Assembly (NCBI GenBank): GCA_900556795.1
Contig: USQD01000025.1
Location: forward strand, 1 to 13,305
Origin: an uncultured Prevotella sp.
GTDB taxonomy: Bacteria > Bacteroidota > Bacteroidia > Bacteroidales > Bacteroidaceae
Length of the DNA stretch: 13,305 nucleotides
Direction: 5' to 3'
Each line of letters opens with the position of its first letter. The stretch's first letter is position 1. Below are positions 1 through 6,469 of this stretch, one piece after another. The position numbers and the translations under genes are program-made. The notes beneath the pieces were generated by a model. That model was not told the origin of the DNA. It searched no databases and was given only the letters and a program-made list of their open reading frames with translations.

Positions 1-9
1 AAGCGGTTT

Positions 10-405
10 ATGTGGAAGATGGCCATGTTTCAGAGCGCAAGAAATCTCTATGCCTACCTGGTTGTGCTGATGCTTATATTCATCAACTGGTGTTGTCATG
101 TCACGGCTCCAAATCTCTCCGTAGTAGTGTCAACACTCCTGACTCTGGTACTGCTCAACAAGAAAATCGCAGAAAGCACCTTCCATCTTTTGCATGAGAG
201 AAAAAGTCTGTGGTTCGCCACCTTGCTGCTCTCGATGGTTTGCTTCGCCTTACCTTATATGAACAGCATGTCCCTGTTTCTCTTTGCCATCAGCGTGGCA
301 GCAGTCTTCTATCCATCTGAAAGAGTTCTTCAGCTTAAGAGCCATCTTGAGGCCATCAACAATCCGAAGGATCTGCTTACGCTGATTATCAGAAATTACT
401 ATTAG
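10..405 (+). CDS. Small four-helix membrane protein, unknown function
   Basis: I do not recognise this 131-residue protein. It is strongly hydrophobic, with four likely membrane segments at about residues 12-29, 35-50, 67-83 and 86-101, followed by a soluble tail of about 30 residues containing charged and leucine-rich stretches. The short basic segment between helices 2 and 3 (residues 51-66) is probably cytoplasmic. The reading frame is open to the first base of the window, so the true start may lie upstream; in-frame ATG codons at 10, 19 and 25 are all possible and too little upstream sequence is present to choose. It is followed 58 nt later by the winged-helix gene on the same strand. Codon use resembles that of the neighbouring mobilization genes. 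An element-encoded inner-membrane protein is the most that can be said. Confidence 0.6.
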   Translation: MWKMAMFQSARNLYAYLVVLMLIFINWCCHVTAPNLSVVVSTLLTLVLLNKKIAESTFHLLHERKSLWFATLLLSMVCFALPYMNSMSLFLFAISVAAVFYPSERVLQLKSHLEAINNPKDLLTLIIRNYY

Positions 406-425
406 GTGCCACCTGCAACTGGCAC
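406..425 (+). other. Short stem-loop after the membrane-protein gene
   Basis: A 6-bp perfect stem (GTGCCA at 406-411 with TGGCAC at 420-425) and 8-nt loop lies immediately after the stop codon of the membrane-protein gene. There is no T tract after it, so it is at best a weak terminator or an mRNA-end structure. It could be chance. Confidence 0.25.
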
Positions 426-463
426 AGAATCATATCCACTTGCTCAACATTCCAAAATCAAAA

Positions 464-1378
464 ATGACTCAAATGACTCATCACCCCAATCAACAGACAC
501 CCGAAGCAGACAGATGCAGAGGTGTTGACCGTTCGTTGCTGGAGTTTCTGAAGCCTAAAGCAGAGGAACGTTACAGCAAGCTGGAAGCCTACTGCGACCT
601 GCTTTCGAAAGCATCCTCAGGAGCCTATCAGTCTCCGGGAACCGATGGAGCCCTCCAGCTGTTGCCCGGCCAGTTTGTTGCCACCATTTCCGAACTTGCC
701 CGTCAGTGGCAATGGCAGCGTGCCACGGTTCGCCAGTTTATCTCCGGACTCACCAAACTTGGTCAGCTTTCCGTAGAGCCATACTCCAAGAGCTTCATCT
801 TCTCTGTCAACCTGGAGCAACGTCTGTCTCTTCTTATCGAGAGTCCGGACGACATCCTCGACTTCTGCACCATGCAGTTCATCCGCTTCATCAAAGGCAG
901 AGCCACCGCCAAAGAAGTGGCCGATTCCTACAGCCGTTATTACGACTTGAAGATGAACATGGCCAAGCAGGAAGGATATGGAGGCATTTCTGCCAGGCGT
1001 GTACTCAACCAGCAAGCCCAGGTGTTCGATTCACTGGCAGTTTCCATCCTCCGTTATCTCAATCAGGAGAATGAACTGCCTGAGGAACTTTCCGATTCCG
1101 TGAGCCTGCTCTTCGGAAAAGACCATGTCTGGGATTGGCACAAAGTGATCGATTCTCTTGGCATTCTGGCTAAAGCCATCAGTGGCAACACCAAGCCGAG
1201 TTATATGGACGAAGTGGCAACCCGATACTCGAAAGCGGAGACAGTACTCCTGGATTGCATCTTCGAGCACTACATCTGTTGCTCCGCATCCAACTACTAT
1301 GTGAATCCCCCTCGTCCTCTTACTGAGGCCAGGGAGTCATACGAAAAGGTAGCACCTGCGGAATCTTCCGACGATTAA
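464..1378 (+). CDS. Winged-helix DNA-binding protein, possible replication or mobilization accessory
   Basis: A soluble protein of 304 residues. Residues about 68-118 have the pattern of a winged helix: a GQFVATISELA helix, a short turn, the recognition-helix-like RATVRQFISGLTKLGQL, then a beta hairpin ending SFIFSV. This layout (a PGQF lead-in, then helix-turn-helix, then a wing) is common in plasmid and phage replication organizers and transposon regulators. The remaining roughly 190 residues are mostly helical and unrecognised. I chose ATG 464; a TTG at 440 would add eight residues, and ATG 473 is also in frame because a 9-nt unit, ATGACTCAA/T, is tandemly duplicated there. No Shine-Dalgarno sequence is visible. 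The gene lies directly upstream of the oriT-like region and relaxase, so it may bind the transfer origin or regulate the relaxase; that is inference. The DNA-binding assignment is fairly firm, the role is not. Confidence 0.7.
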   Translation: MTQMTHHPNQQTPEADRCRGVDRSLLEFLKPKAEERYSKLEAYCDLLSKASSGAYQSPGTDGALQLLPGQFVATISELARQWQWQRATVRQFISGLTKLGQLSVEPYSKSFIFSVNLEQRLSLLIESPDDILDFCTMQFIRFIKGRATAKEVADSYSRYYDLKMNMAKQEGYGGISARRVLNQQAQVFDSLAVSILRYLNQENELPEELSDSVSLLFGKDHVWDWHKVIDSLGILAKAISGNTKPSYMDEVATRYSKAETVLLDCIFEHYICCSASNYYVNPPRPLTEARESYEKVAPAESSDD

Positions 1379-1410
1379 AAACAGCAGTCATATTCCCCTT
1401 ATTCCATGCG

Positions 1411-1608
1411 AGGCACGCTGATGGCGATCAGGACGCCCGTTAGCACATCGCTGAATGATTTCAAGCAACGTGAGGCAGCGTGCTTGCACGTGCCACTTTT
1501 TTTCAGTCTTGGGAAGCCTAATACCCCGACCTACTGAAGAAGTCGGGAGGGCTGACCAGATAAACAGCAAGCTGGGTCAGATTTCCTTGTGTTGCCAAGA
1601 CTGAAAAA
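1411..1608 (+). other. Candidate oriT: nested inverted repeats upstream of the relaxase
   Basis: This roughly 200-nt non-coding stretch between the winged-helix gene and the relaxase contains many inverted repeats. A perfect 14-bp pair (TTTTTCAGTCTTGG at 1499-1512 and its complement at 1595-1608) encloses two smaller hairpins: CCCGAC/GTCGGG at 1525-1530 and 1542-1547, and CTGACC/GGTCAG at 1552-1557 and 1575-1580. An 8-bp pair, GCACGCTG/CAGCGTGC, links 1413-1420 with 1476-1483. MobV-type relaxases usually act at an origin of transfer just upstream of their own gene, and such origins are rich in inverted repeats, so this is the natural place for oriT. I cannot identify the nick site. The alternative is that the repeats are only transcriptional signals. 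Confidence 0.45.
1474..1503 (+). terminator. Rho-independent terminator after the winged-helix gene
   Basis: GGCA (1474-1477) pairs with TGCC (1491-1494) and CGTG (1479-1482) with CACG (1487-1490), leaving one bulged G and a CTTG loop. Two bases later there is a run of seven T (1497-1503). It is a convincing intrinsic terminator about 100 nt after the winged-helix stop codon. Its left arm can alternatively pair with 1413-1420, and its T run is shared with the long inverted repeat of the oriT candidate. Confidence 0.6.
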
Positions 1609-1645
1609 GGCTCATGGAGTAAGGACTATAGCAAAGAAATACGAT

Positions 1646-3103
1646 ATGGGAACATCATCAAAACAGGTAATGGACATCAAGGTTACCAAAGGTCTCGCTT
1701 CGGTAGGCAACGAAGAGTTGAGAGACTGGACGGAGAAGGGATGGAACCAGGCCATGCGTGAAGGCAATTACGACCGTAGCCGTGAGCATCTCAACTTTGA
1801 GATCCGTCCAGGTGGCATGGTCGCCCCGATAGACAAGAGCCGTCCGCTTACCAGGCGCATGGCAGAAAATCTCGCCTCACGTGGCATCAAAGACCCCAAC
1901 GAAGGACTGGCAGAACCACGTTTCCGAACCGTGGTGAATTTCATCTTCGGCGGTTCAACGGAACGTATGCGAGAGCTTGCCTTTGGCAATCAGAAGGTAG
2001 ATTTTGAAAGCAAGGGTGGTAACGAGCATATCCGTAGAATGCCCGAAATAGAAAAGTGGGCACAGGACATCTACCGCTTTGTGGCAGGTAAATATGGAGA
2101 GGAAAACATCGTTTCCTTCATCGTCCACTGCGATGAAAAAAATCCGCACGTCCACTGTGCGCTTCTGCCAATTGATAAAGATAAGAAGTTCGCCTTCAAG
2201 AAAATCTTCCATGGTCAGAACCGTATAGATTACAAGAACTATCTTCTTGCCCTGCACGATGAACTGGCCAAGGTCAATGAGAAATGGGGACTCACGAGAG
2301 GGGTGTCGATAGCAGAGACTGGAGCACGTCACCGTTCAACGGAAGAGTATCGACGATGGCTTGCCAACGAGTGCGTGACGCTCGAAGCCCAGATGCTGAA
2401 CACCCGGAAAGCCCTCGAAGATCTGAACGTGGAACTCTCCATTGCCCAGAAGAAGCAGAAATCCTTTACCTCTATGATTGAGAATCTGAAGGCTGAAATC
2501 AACCGTCTCGAAGCAGAACTCAAACCGCTGAGAGCCTTGCAAGCCAACAGCGACAACATCAGTGCCGACATCGCCCGTAAGATTCAGAGCCTTGAACAGC
2601 AGAAGGCAATGGTGGAAGATAAACTGGCAGACAAGGAGAAGAAACTTTCTGAGACTAACCAGTTGCTTGACACCCTCCGCAAGGACAAGGAAGAGATAGA
2701 GAAGCAGGCCGGTGAACTGGAAGACAAAGCCAATCAGTCTGAACTCTCCTGGGCGCACAACATGAGCTATCATCTCAACGGCGTGATGCTCGACACCATG
2801 GCACATGAGTTTACCACTCGCTTCCCGAATCTCCCTGACAGCGTGAAACTTGACTTCGACGGCACGCTTCTCTGTCAGTTGGCAGAAGACGGAAACCATG
2901 TTGTCAAGGTAGCCTTGAACCTCGTGTGCGGTTTCGTGGATGATGCCACGACCATCGCACAGACACATGGAGGTGGAGGCGGCAGTCCTGGCTCAGGATG
3001 GGGCAAACGACCGGATGAAGACGATAGGGAGTGGGCAAGAAGATGCCTGGCAATGGCACGCAAGATGTGCGCTCCATCCGTCAGAAAAAGAAAGAAAATG
3101 TAA
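1646..3103 (+). CDS. MobV-family relaxase (Pre/Mob)
   Basis: A relaxase of 485 residues that would nick the element at oriT, bind the 5' end and lead the strand into a recipient. The N-terminal catalytic half shows the MobV signature HCDEKNPHVH (residues 161-170, pattern HxDExxPHxH) followed by ALLPID, which supplies metal-binding histidines and the acidic pair. An earlier conserved block, REHLNFEI (about 46-53), fits the first Pre/Mob motif. Residues about 240-370 are a long coiled coil rich in E, K, L and Q; the tail has a glycine-rich linker and ends in a basic cluster (RKRKKM). I chose ATG 1646; a GTG at 1589 would add 19 residues but would run the coding region over the right arm of the 14-bp inverted repeat. 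It lies just downstream of the oriT candidate and 49 nt before the OmpA-family gene. Family assignment is firm. Confidence 0.9.
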   Translation: MGTSSKQVMDIKVTKGLASVGNEELRDWTEKGWNQAMREGNYDRSREHLNFEIRPGGMVAPIDKSRPLTRRMAENLASRGIKDPNEGLAEPRFRTVVNFIFGGSTERMRELAFGNQKVDFESKGGNEHIRRMPEIEKWAQDIYRFVAGKYGEENIVSFIVHCDEKNPHVHCALLPIDKDKKFAFKKIFHGQNRIDYKNYLLALHDELAKVNEKWGLTRGVSIAETGARHRSTEEYRRWLANECVTLEAQMLNTRKALEDLNVELSIAQKKQKSFTSMIENLKAEINRLEAELKPLRALQANSDNISADIARKIQSLEQQKAMVEDKLADKEKKLSETNQLLDTLRKDKEEIEKQAGELEDKANQSELSWAHNMSYHLNGVMLDTMAHEFTTRFPNLPDSVKLDFDGTLLCQLAEDGNHVVKVALNLVCGFVDDATTIAQTHGGGGGSPGSGWGKRPDEDDREWARRCLAMARKMCAPSVRKRKKM

Positions 3104-3152
3104 CACCATGCTCATTTGTTTACGCAAGTAATCAATCATCAAAGACAACAAC

Positions 3153-4493
3153 ATGAGAAAGAAAATATTATCAATAGCAATGATGTGTCTGGCTGCAATG
3201 ACAGCTTCGGCACAAACTGCCGGACAGAGTTCTGACAGTCTTTATATCCAGAAATCATACAGTCAGGAGCAGATGCTCATGCCTGTTAACCCTACATATC
3301 TCAAGCATGTAAGCGAAGCAGCCAACTGGGGTAGAAATTGGTTTATAGAAGCAAAGGGCGGGGCTTCAGCTTTTCTTGGGACGCCCATTGGTTGCGGTGA
3401 CGTGTTCGACCGTGTCACTCCTCTCTTGCAGATAGGAGTCGGCAAATGGTTCACGCCCGCAATCGGTGGACGAATAGGATTTCAGGGACTCAGCTTCAAG
3501 AACGCAGAGTTCCATACGATGAAGTATCAGTATGTCCATGCAGACTTTCTGTACAACGTCACGTCTGGAATCCGTCAGAATGAAAGCGGAATCCCTCTTT
3601 GGGATGTGATTCCATTCGTAGGTGTCGGCATGATCCATAATTCCGACTGGATCAACAACTGTACCTGCCAGGGCGGTTCAAGTGGCAGTCATCCGTTTGC
3701 TTTCACCTATGGCGTGGAAGCCCGTTACCGCATCAGCGACCGTGTTCATCTCGTAGGAGAGGTGAGTGGAATGCTGACCGCCAGGAACTTTGACGGCATT
3801 GGAACCTCAACCAAGTTTGGCGACAACATGATTTCCGTTTCTGCCGGTCTGTCCTTCACGATAGGCAAGACGGGGTGGAAGAGAGTAGTGGATGCAACTC
3901 CTTACATCGAGCAGAATCTCGCCCTCCAGGATTACATTGCCTACATGAGGGATAGGAACGCTCATCTGGAAAAGCGACTTGCAGGAAATGACGATGGCAA
4001 GACCGTCTATCCGAAAAACAGCTACAGTGGTCTCAACTCCCTCCGTGCCCGACTCTCGATGAATGGCAACAGCAAGCAGGGTGCAATGGGCAGCGGTGAT
4101 GGCAACATGGCAGGCAATGCAGATGGCTATCGCCCAGATTCCCTTTCATCTTCTGACCACCTGAAAGTAAGCATCGGTGTTCCGGTGTATTTCTTCTTCA
4201 AGCTCAACACTGATAAATTGGTTGACAAGTCTCAGCTTGTGAACCTCGAAGACATAGCGAAGATGGCCAAGCAGGAAAATCTGAAGATTAAAATATCCGG
4301 TGCAGCCGATAGTGCTACAGGTACTCAGTCCGGCAACCGGGATTTGGGTAAACGACGTGCCAAGTTCATAGCCAAGGCACTCATCAAGCGAGGTGTAGAT
4401 AAGAGCCAGATCAAAGCCTACAACTTAGGCGGAATCGACAAATATGCGGCGAATGAGGCAAACCGCTTCACAACCGTTGTTTTGCTGAAATAG
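3153..4493 (+). CDS. OmpA-family outer-membrane protein with barrel and peptidoglycan-binding domain
   Basis: A 446-residue exported protein. A typical signal peptide (MRKK, hydrophobic core, ASA then Q) is probably cut after residue 20. Residues about 50-240 alternate hydrophobic and polar residues with many glycines and aromatics (FIEAKGGASAFLG, IPFVGVGMI, VSAGLSFTIG), consistent with a small outer-membrane beta barrel. A linker of about 100 residues with glycine, asparagine and serine runs leads to a C-terminal OmpA domain (about 339-446), recognisable from YFFFKLNTDKL, GAADSATG and NRDLGKRRAKFIAKAL. Asp386 and Arg401/402 match the residues that bind diaminopimelate in OmpA. Expected location is the outer membrane, anchored to peptidoglycan. 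It probably shares a transcript with the relaxase gene 49 nt upstream. Its role on a mobile element is unclear: mating-pair stabilisation, surface exclusion or cargo are all possible. Confidence 0.85.
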   Translation: MRKKILSIAMMCLAAMTASAQTAGQSSDSLYIQKSYSQEQMLMPVNPTYLKHVSEAANWGRNWFIEAKGGASAFLGTPIGCGDVFDRVTPLLQIGVGKWFTPAIGGRIGFQGLSFKNAEFHTMKYQYVHADFLYNVTSGIRQNESGIPLWDVIPFVGVGMIHNSDWINNCTCQGGSSGSHPFAFTYGVEARYRISDRVHLVGEVSGMLTARNFDGIGTSTKFGDNMISVSAGLSFTIGKTGWKRVVDATPYIEQNLALQDYIAYMRDRNAHLEKRLAGNDDGKTVYPKNSYSGLNSLRARLSMNGNSKQGAMGSGDGNMAGNADGYRPDSLSSSDHLKVSIGVPVYFFFKLNTDKLVDKSQLVNLEDIAKMAKQENLKIKISGAADSATGTQSGNRDLGKRRAKFIAKALIKRGVDKSQIKAYNLGGIDKYAANEANRFTTVVLLK

Positions 4494-4500
4494 GCTTAAA

Positions 4501-4554
4501 CGTGTATTCATGAATACGTGAATACATGTACACATATATACATGATATATACTG
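4501..4554. repeat. Cluster of palindromes and TGAATAC half-sites
   Basis: This A/T-rich stretch just after the OmpA-family gene contains a perfect 14-bp palindrome GTATTCATGAATAC (4504-4517). TGAATAC occurs inverted at 4504-4510 and direct at 4511-4517 and 4519-4525. TACATGTA (4523-4530) is a further palindrome, and CATGTA (4525-4530) is inverted as TACATG (4539-4544). The arrangement resembles a multi-site operator or a recombination/insertion boundary at the left edge of the A/T-rich cassette. What binds it is unknown. Confidence 0.5.
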
Positions 4555-4560
4555 AACGTA

Positions 4561-4576
4561 GCTTTTGAGTAAAAGC
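4561..4576. other. Small perfect stem-loop
   Basis: GCTTTT (4561-4566) and AAAAGC (4571-4576) form a perfect 6-bp stem with the tetraloop GAGT. It lies between the palindrome cluster and the larger hairpin at 4603-4633. It is A/T-rich and may be of little consequence. Confidence 0.25.
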
Positions 4577-4602
4577 ACTAAAATTCTTCTCTCATACACC
4601 AT

Positions 4603-4633
4603 GGGGAGTTTGCTCGTGATGAGTAAACTCCCC
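4603..4633 (+). terminator. Strong hairpin, likely terminator of the OmpA-family gene
   Basis: GGGGAGTTT (4603-4611) pairs perfectly with AAACTCCCC (4625-4633); a G-T pair and CTC/GAG extend the stem to about 13 bp with a 5-nt GTGAT loop. It is about 110 nt after the OmpA-family stop codon. Only a mixed TAATTATCTT follows rather than a clean T tract, so termination is likely but not certain. It insulates the relaxase transcript from the cassette promoter at 4672. Confidence 0.5.
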
Positions 4634-4671
4634 TAATTATCTTAAAAAATCTTATTTGTTCAATAGAAAGT

Positions 4672-4702
4672 TTTGATATTCAGAATATAATCATTACTTT
4701 TG
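4672..4702 (+). promoter_or_regulatory. Bacteroidetes-type promoter for the three-gene cassette
   Basis: TTTG (4672-4675), a 19-nt gap and TACTTTTG (4695-4702) match the Bacteroidetes housekeeping consensus (TTTG about 19-21 nt before TAnnTTTG) at every defined position. The expected start of transcription is a few bases after 4702, giving a leader of about 15-20 nt before ATG 4726. It is the clearest promoter in the window. Confidence 0.75.
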
Positions 4703-4706
4703 CACG

Positions 4707-4726
4707 TAATATTAGTGGCGATATTA
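4707..4726. promoter_or_regulatory. Inverted repeat between promoter and start codon, possible operator
   Basis: TAATAT (4707-4712) and ATATTA (4721-4726) are perfect inverted repeats with an 8-nt spacer. They cover the probable transcription start and touch the first base of the ATG. The position is right for autorepression by the winged-helix protein encoded immediately downstream, as happens with many antitoxins. It is short and A/T-rich, so chance cannot be excluded. Confidence 0.4.
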
Positions 4727-5697
4727 TGTGCAATATTAAATATTATATAGATGAAACTGCTGCATATTTCGGCAATATGTTGGGCGAAAAAGTAGCTTTG
4801 GAACCAGCAGATAAAGATTTGTTGGAAAGAATCCCTATGAATGTTTCTTCCAGGTTCTCTTTTTATAAAGGATGTATTTTGGGGCAGCACATTTTGATGG
4901 CTTGCCTAAAGGATGGTGACTCTGTGCCACCTGCCCAGTTGAAGAAACAATTGGATATTTTAGGTCGACAGACACAGCTCGTCGTCGTATTAATCACTCC
5001 ATGCATTTCATCTTATAATAAGGTTAGATTGGTGGCACAAAAAGTTAACTTTGTTATCCCCAACAGGCAAATGTTCCTGCCATCTCTTTTGCTTGACATC
5101 AAACTAGACAGAAAGGTTGGCTTGGATTTGAAAGAAACCATTCCTCCCTTTGCCCAATGTTTGTTGCTTTATCATTTGCAGATTGAATCCATTGTTGGGG
5201 CAACAGGTTATGGACTGAGCGATAAGTTTGGCGTTTCTTATGCGACAGCAAACAAATCATTGCGCTGGCTTGTTTCCAAAGATCTGATTAAGTTGCAAGG
5301 AGTAAGGACCAAGATGGTGCAAATTGATTTAAGCAATAGGGAACTTTGGAATAAAGCATTGCCAATGTTGGTTTCTCCGATAGAGCAGCTTTATTATACG
5401 GATGCAGTACTTGAAGGACAACAGATAAGTGGGGTGAATGCGCTGGCTTCCTACACGATGCTTAATGAAGAATCAAGGCAATGTTGGGCTGTTACAAAGA
5501 AAGAACTGAAAACTTTGGCCATCGTAACCGACAAGCAATTCGGAGAAAATGAAATCCAAGTATGGAAGTATAACCCAAAAATATTAAGTACTGAAGGAGT
5601 GGTTGATAAGCTCTCGCTTTATCTGTCATTGAAAGATAATGATGATGAGCGAATACAAATTGAGTTAGAACGATTGATAAATGAAATGTCATGGTAA
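4726..5697 (+). CDS. Winged-helix AbiEi-type antitoxin-like regulator
   Basis: A 323-residue soluble protein, first gene of the A/T-rich cassette. The N-terminal half includes LVVVLITPCISSYNKVRLVAQ followed by FVIPNRQMFLPSLLLDIK (about 85-127). I associate that 'IPxxQ(M/L)xLPxLxxDL' block with regulators often encoded beside nucleotidyltransferase toxins. Residues about 145-200 form a winged helix: GATGYGLSDKFGVSYATANKSLRWLVSKDLIKLQG, then a KMVQIDL strand. The C-terminal 120 residues are unrecognised. The last codons overlap the next gene by 7 nt (ATGGTAA), implying translational coupling and a fixed ratio with the nucleotidyltransferase. A consensus promoter and a possible operator lie directly upstream. 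By analogy with type IV AbiE systems it would repress its own operon and counter the toxin; that function is inferred. Confidence 0.7.
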   Translation: MCNIKYYIDETAAYFGNMLGEKVALEPADKDLLERIPMNVSSRFSFYKGCILGQHILMACLKDGDSVPPAQLKKQLDILGRQTQLVVVLITPCISSYNKVRLVAQKVNFVIPNRQMFLPSLLLDIKLDRKVGLDLKETIPPFAQCLLLYHLQIESIVGATGYGLSDKFGVSYATANKSLRWLVSKDLIKLQGVRTKMVQIDLSNRELWNKALPMLVSPIEQLYYTDAVLEGQQISGVNALASYTMLNEESRQCWAVTKKELKTLAIVTDKQFGENEIQVWKYNPKILSTEGVVDKLSLYLSLKDNDDERIQIELERLINEMSW

Positions 5698-6467
5698 GAG
5701 GAATAGATACATTCAAGGAGTTCTTCAAAGGTTTTGAGGACAATTATGTTATAATAGGCGGTACGGCATGCGAAATCCATGAGGATTTGTATGCTCAGGT
5801 GCCTCGTGCTACTAAGGATATTGACATTATCTTAGTGGTTGAAGCTTTGTCGGCTGAGTTTGTAGCCAAATTCTGGGAGTTTGTAAAGAAGGGCAATTAT
5901 GAGCAGCGAAACAAGGGTGTTAATGAGAATGTAGAGCCCAAACATGAATATTTCCGCTTCATGAAGCCTGCTAATTCTGCTTTCCCATATCAGGTTGAAC
6001 TCTTCTCACGAAGTCTTGGCTTGATGAATTTCCCAGAGGAGGCTCGTATTACACCGATTCCAGTGGATGAAGACCTTTCAAGTTTATCGGCAATACTCAT
6101 GGATGAAGACTATTATCGTTTCACGATAGAACATAGCTTGCAGGAAGATGGCGTGCATATCGCCAATATCGAGAGTCTTATCTGTTTGAAAAGCAAGGCT
6201 TTCTTGGATTTGAGTCAAAGAAAAGCTAAAGGTGAAAGTGTTGATAGCAAGCATATTGCAAAGCATAAGAAAGATGTTTTTCGTCTTGCAGCAATGCTTA
6301 CTCCAGCAAGTAGATATGAACTGCCCAATACATTAAAAACTGATGTTTGTGACTTTTGTGATGCTATCATGCAGGATTTGCCTAATGCCGATTTCATCAA
6401 GTCAGCAGGTCTTGGCAATGTGACAAGCCTGCAGATTATAGAACAACTTAAGAAATCAATGTTGTAG
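5691..6467 (+). CDS. AbiEii-like nucleotidyltransferase, candidate toxin
   Basis: A 258-residue protein with the minimal nucleotidyltransferase fold signature: VIIGGTACEIH (residues 20-30, the GG[S/T] loop), RATKDIDIIL (39-48, metal-binding Asp43 and Asp45) and a probable third carboxylate in YQVELFSRS (Glu103). Later motifs fit AbiEii/DUF6036-type proteins: IESLICLKSKAFLDL (160-174) with conserved lysines, and KHKKDVFRLA (191-200), resembling the KxKDxxDL helix of the toxin family. Characterised relatives transfer nucleotides to tRNA or other acceptors and stop growth, so a toxin or abortive-infection role is plausible; the nucleotide and acceptor cannot be told from sequence. All core catalytic residues are present, so it should be active. 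It overlaps the regulator by 7 nt and is followed 2 nt later by the phosphoesterase gene. Confidence 0.8.
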   Translation: MVRGIDTFKEFFKGFEDNYVIIGGTACEIHEDLYAQVPRATKDIDIILVVEALSAEFVAKFWEFVKKGNYEQRNKGVNENVEPKHEYFRFMKPANSAFPYQVELFSRSLGLMNFPEEARITPIPVDEDLSSLSAILMDEDYYRFTIEHSLQEDGVHIANIESLICLKSKAFLDLSQRKAKGESVDSKHIAKHKKDVFRLAAMLTPASRYELPNTLKTDVCDFCDAIMQDLPNADFIKSAGLGNVTSLQIIEQLKKSML

Positions 6468-6469
6468 TC

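Noticed and set aside
617..1015. A 132-codon open frame on the - strand opposite the winged-helix gene
   Set aside because: It is antisense to a better supported gene, with no motif and no promoter.
1589..1645. GTG start that would extend the relaxase by 19 residues
   Set aside because: The extension overlaps the right arm of the 14-bp inverted repeat, and its residues do not look like the start of a Pre/Mob protein; ATG 1646 fits better.
2336..2968. A 210-codon open frame on the - strand inside the relaxase gene
   Set aside because: It is antisense to the coiled-coil part of the relaxase; its protein shows no recognisable motifs and the + strand frame is clearly the real gene.
4501..4554. 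CRISPR array or plasmid iterons
   Set aside because: The repeats are short, few and mostly palindromic, without regular spacers or a replication-initiator gene beside them.
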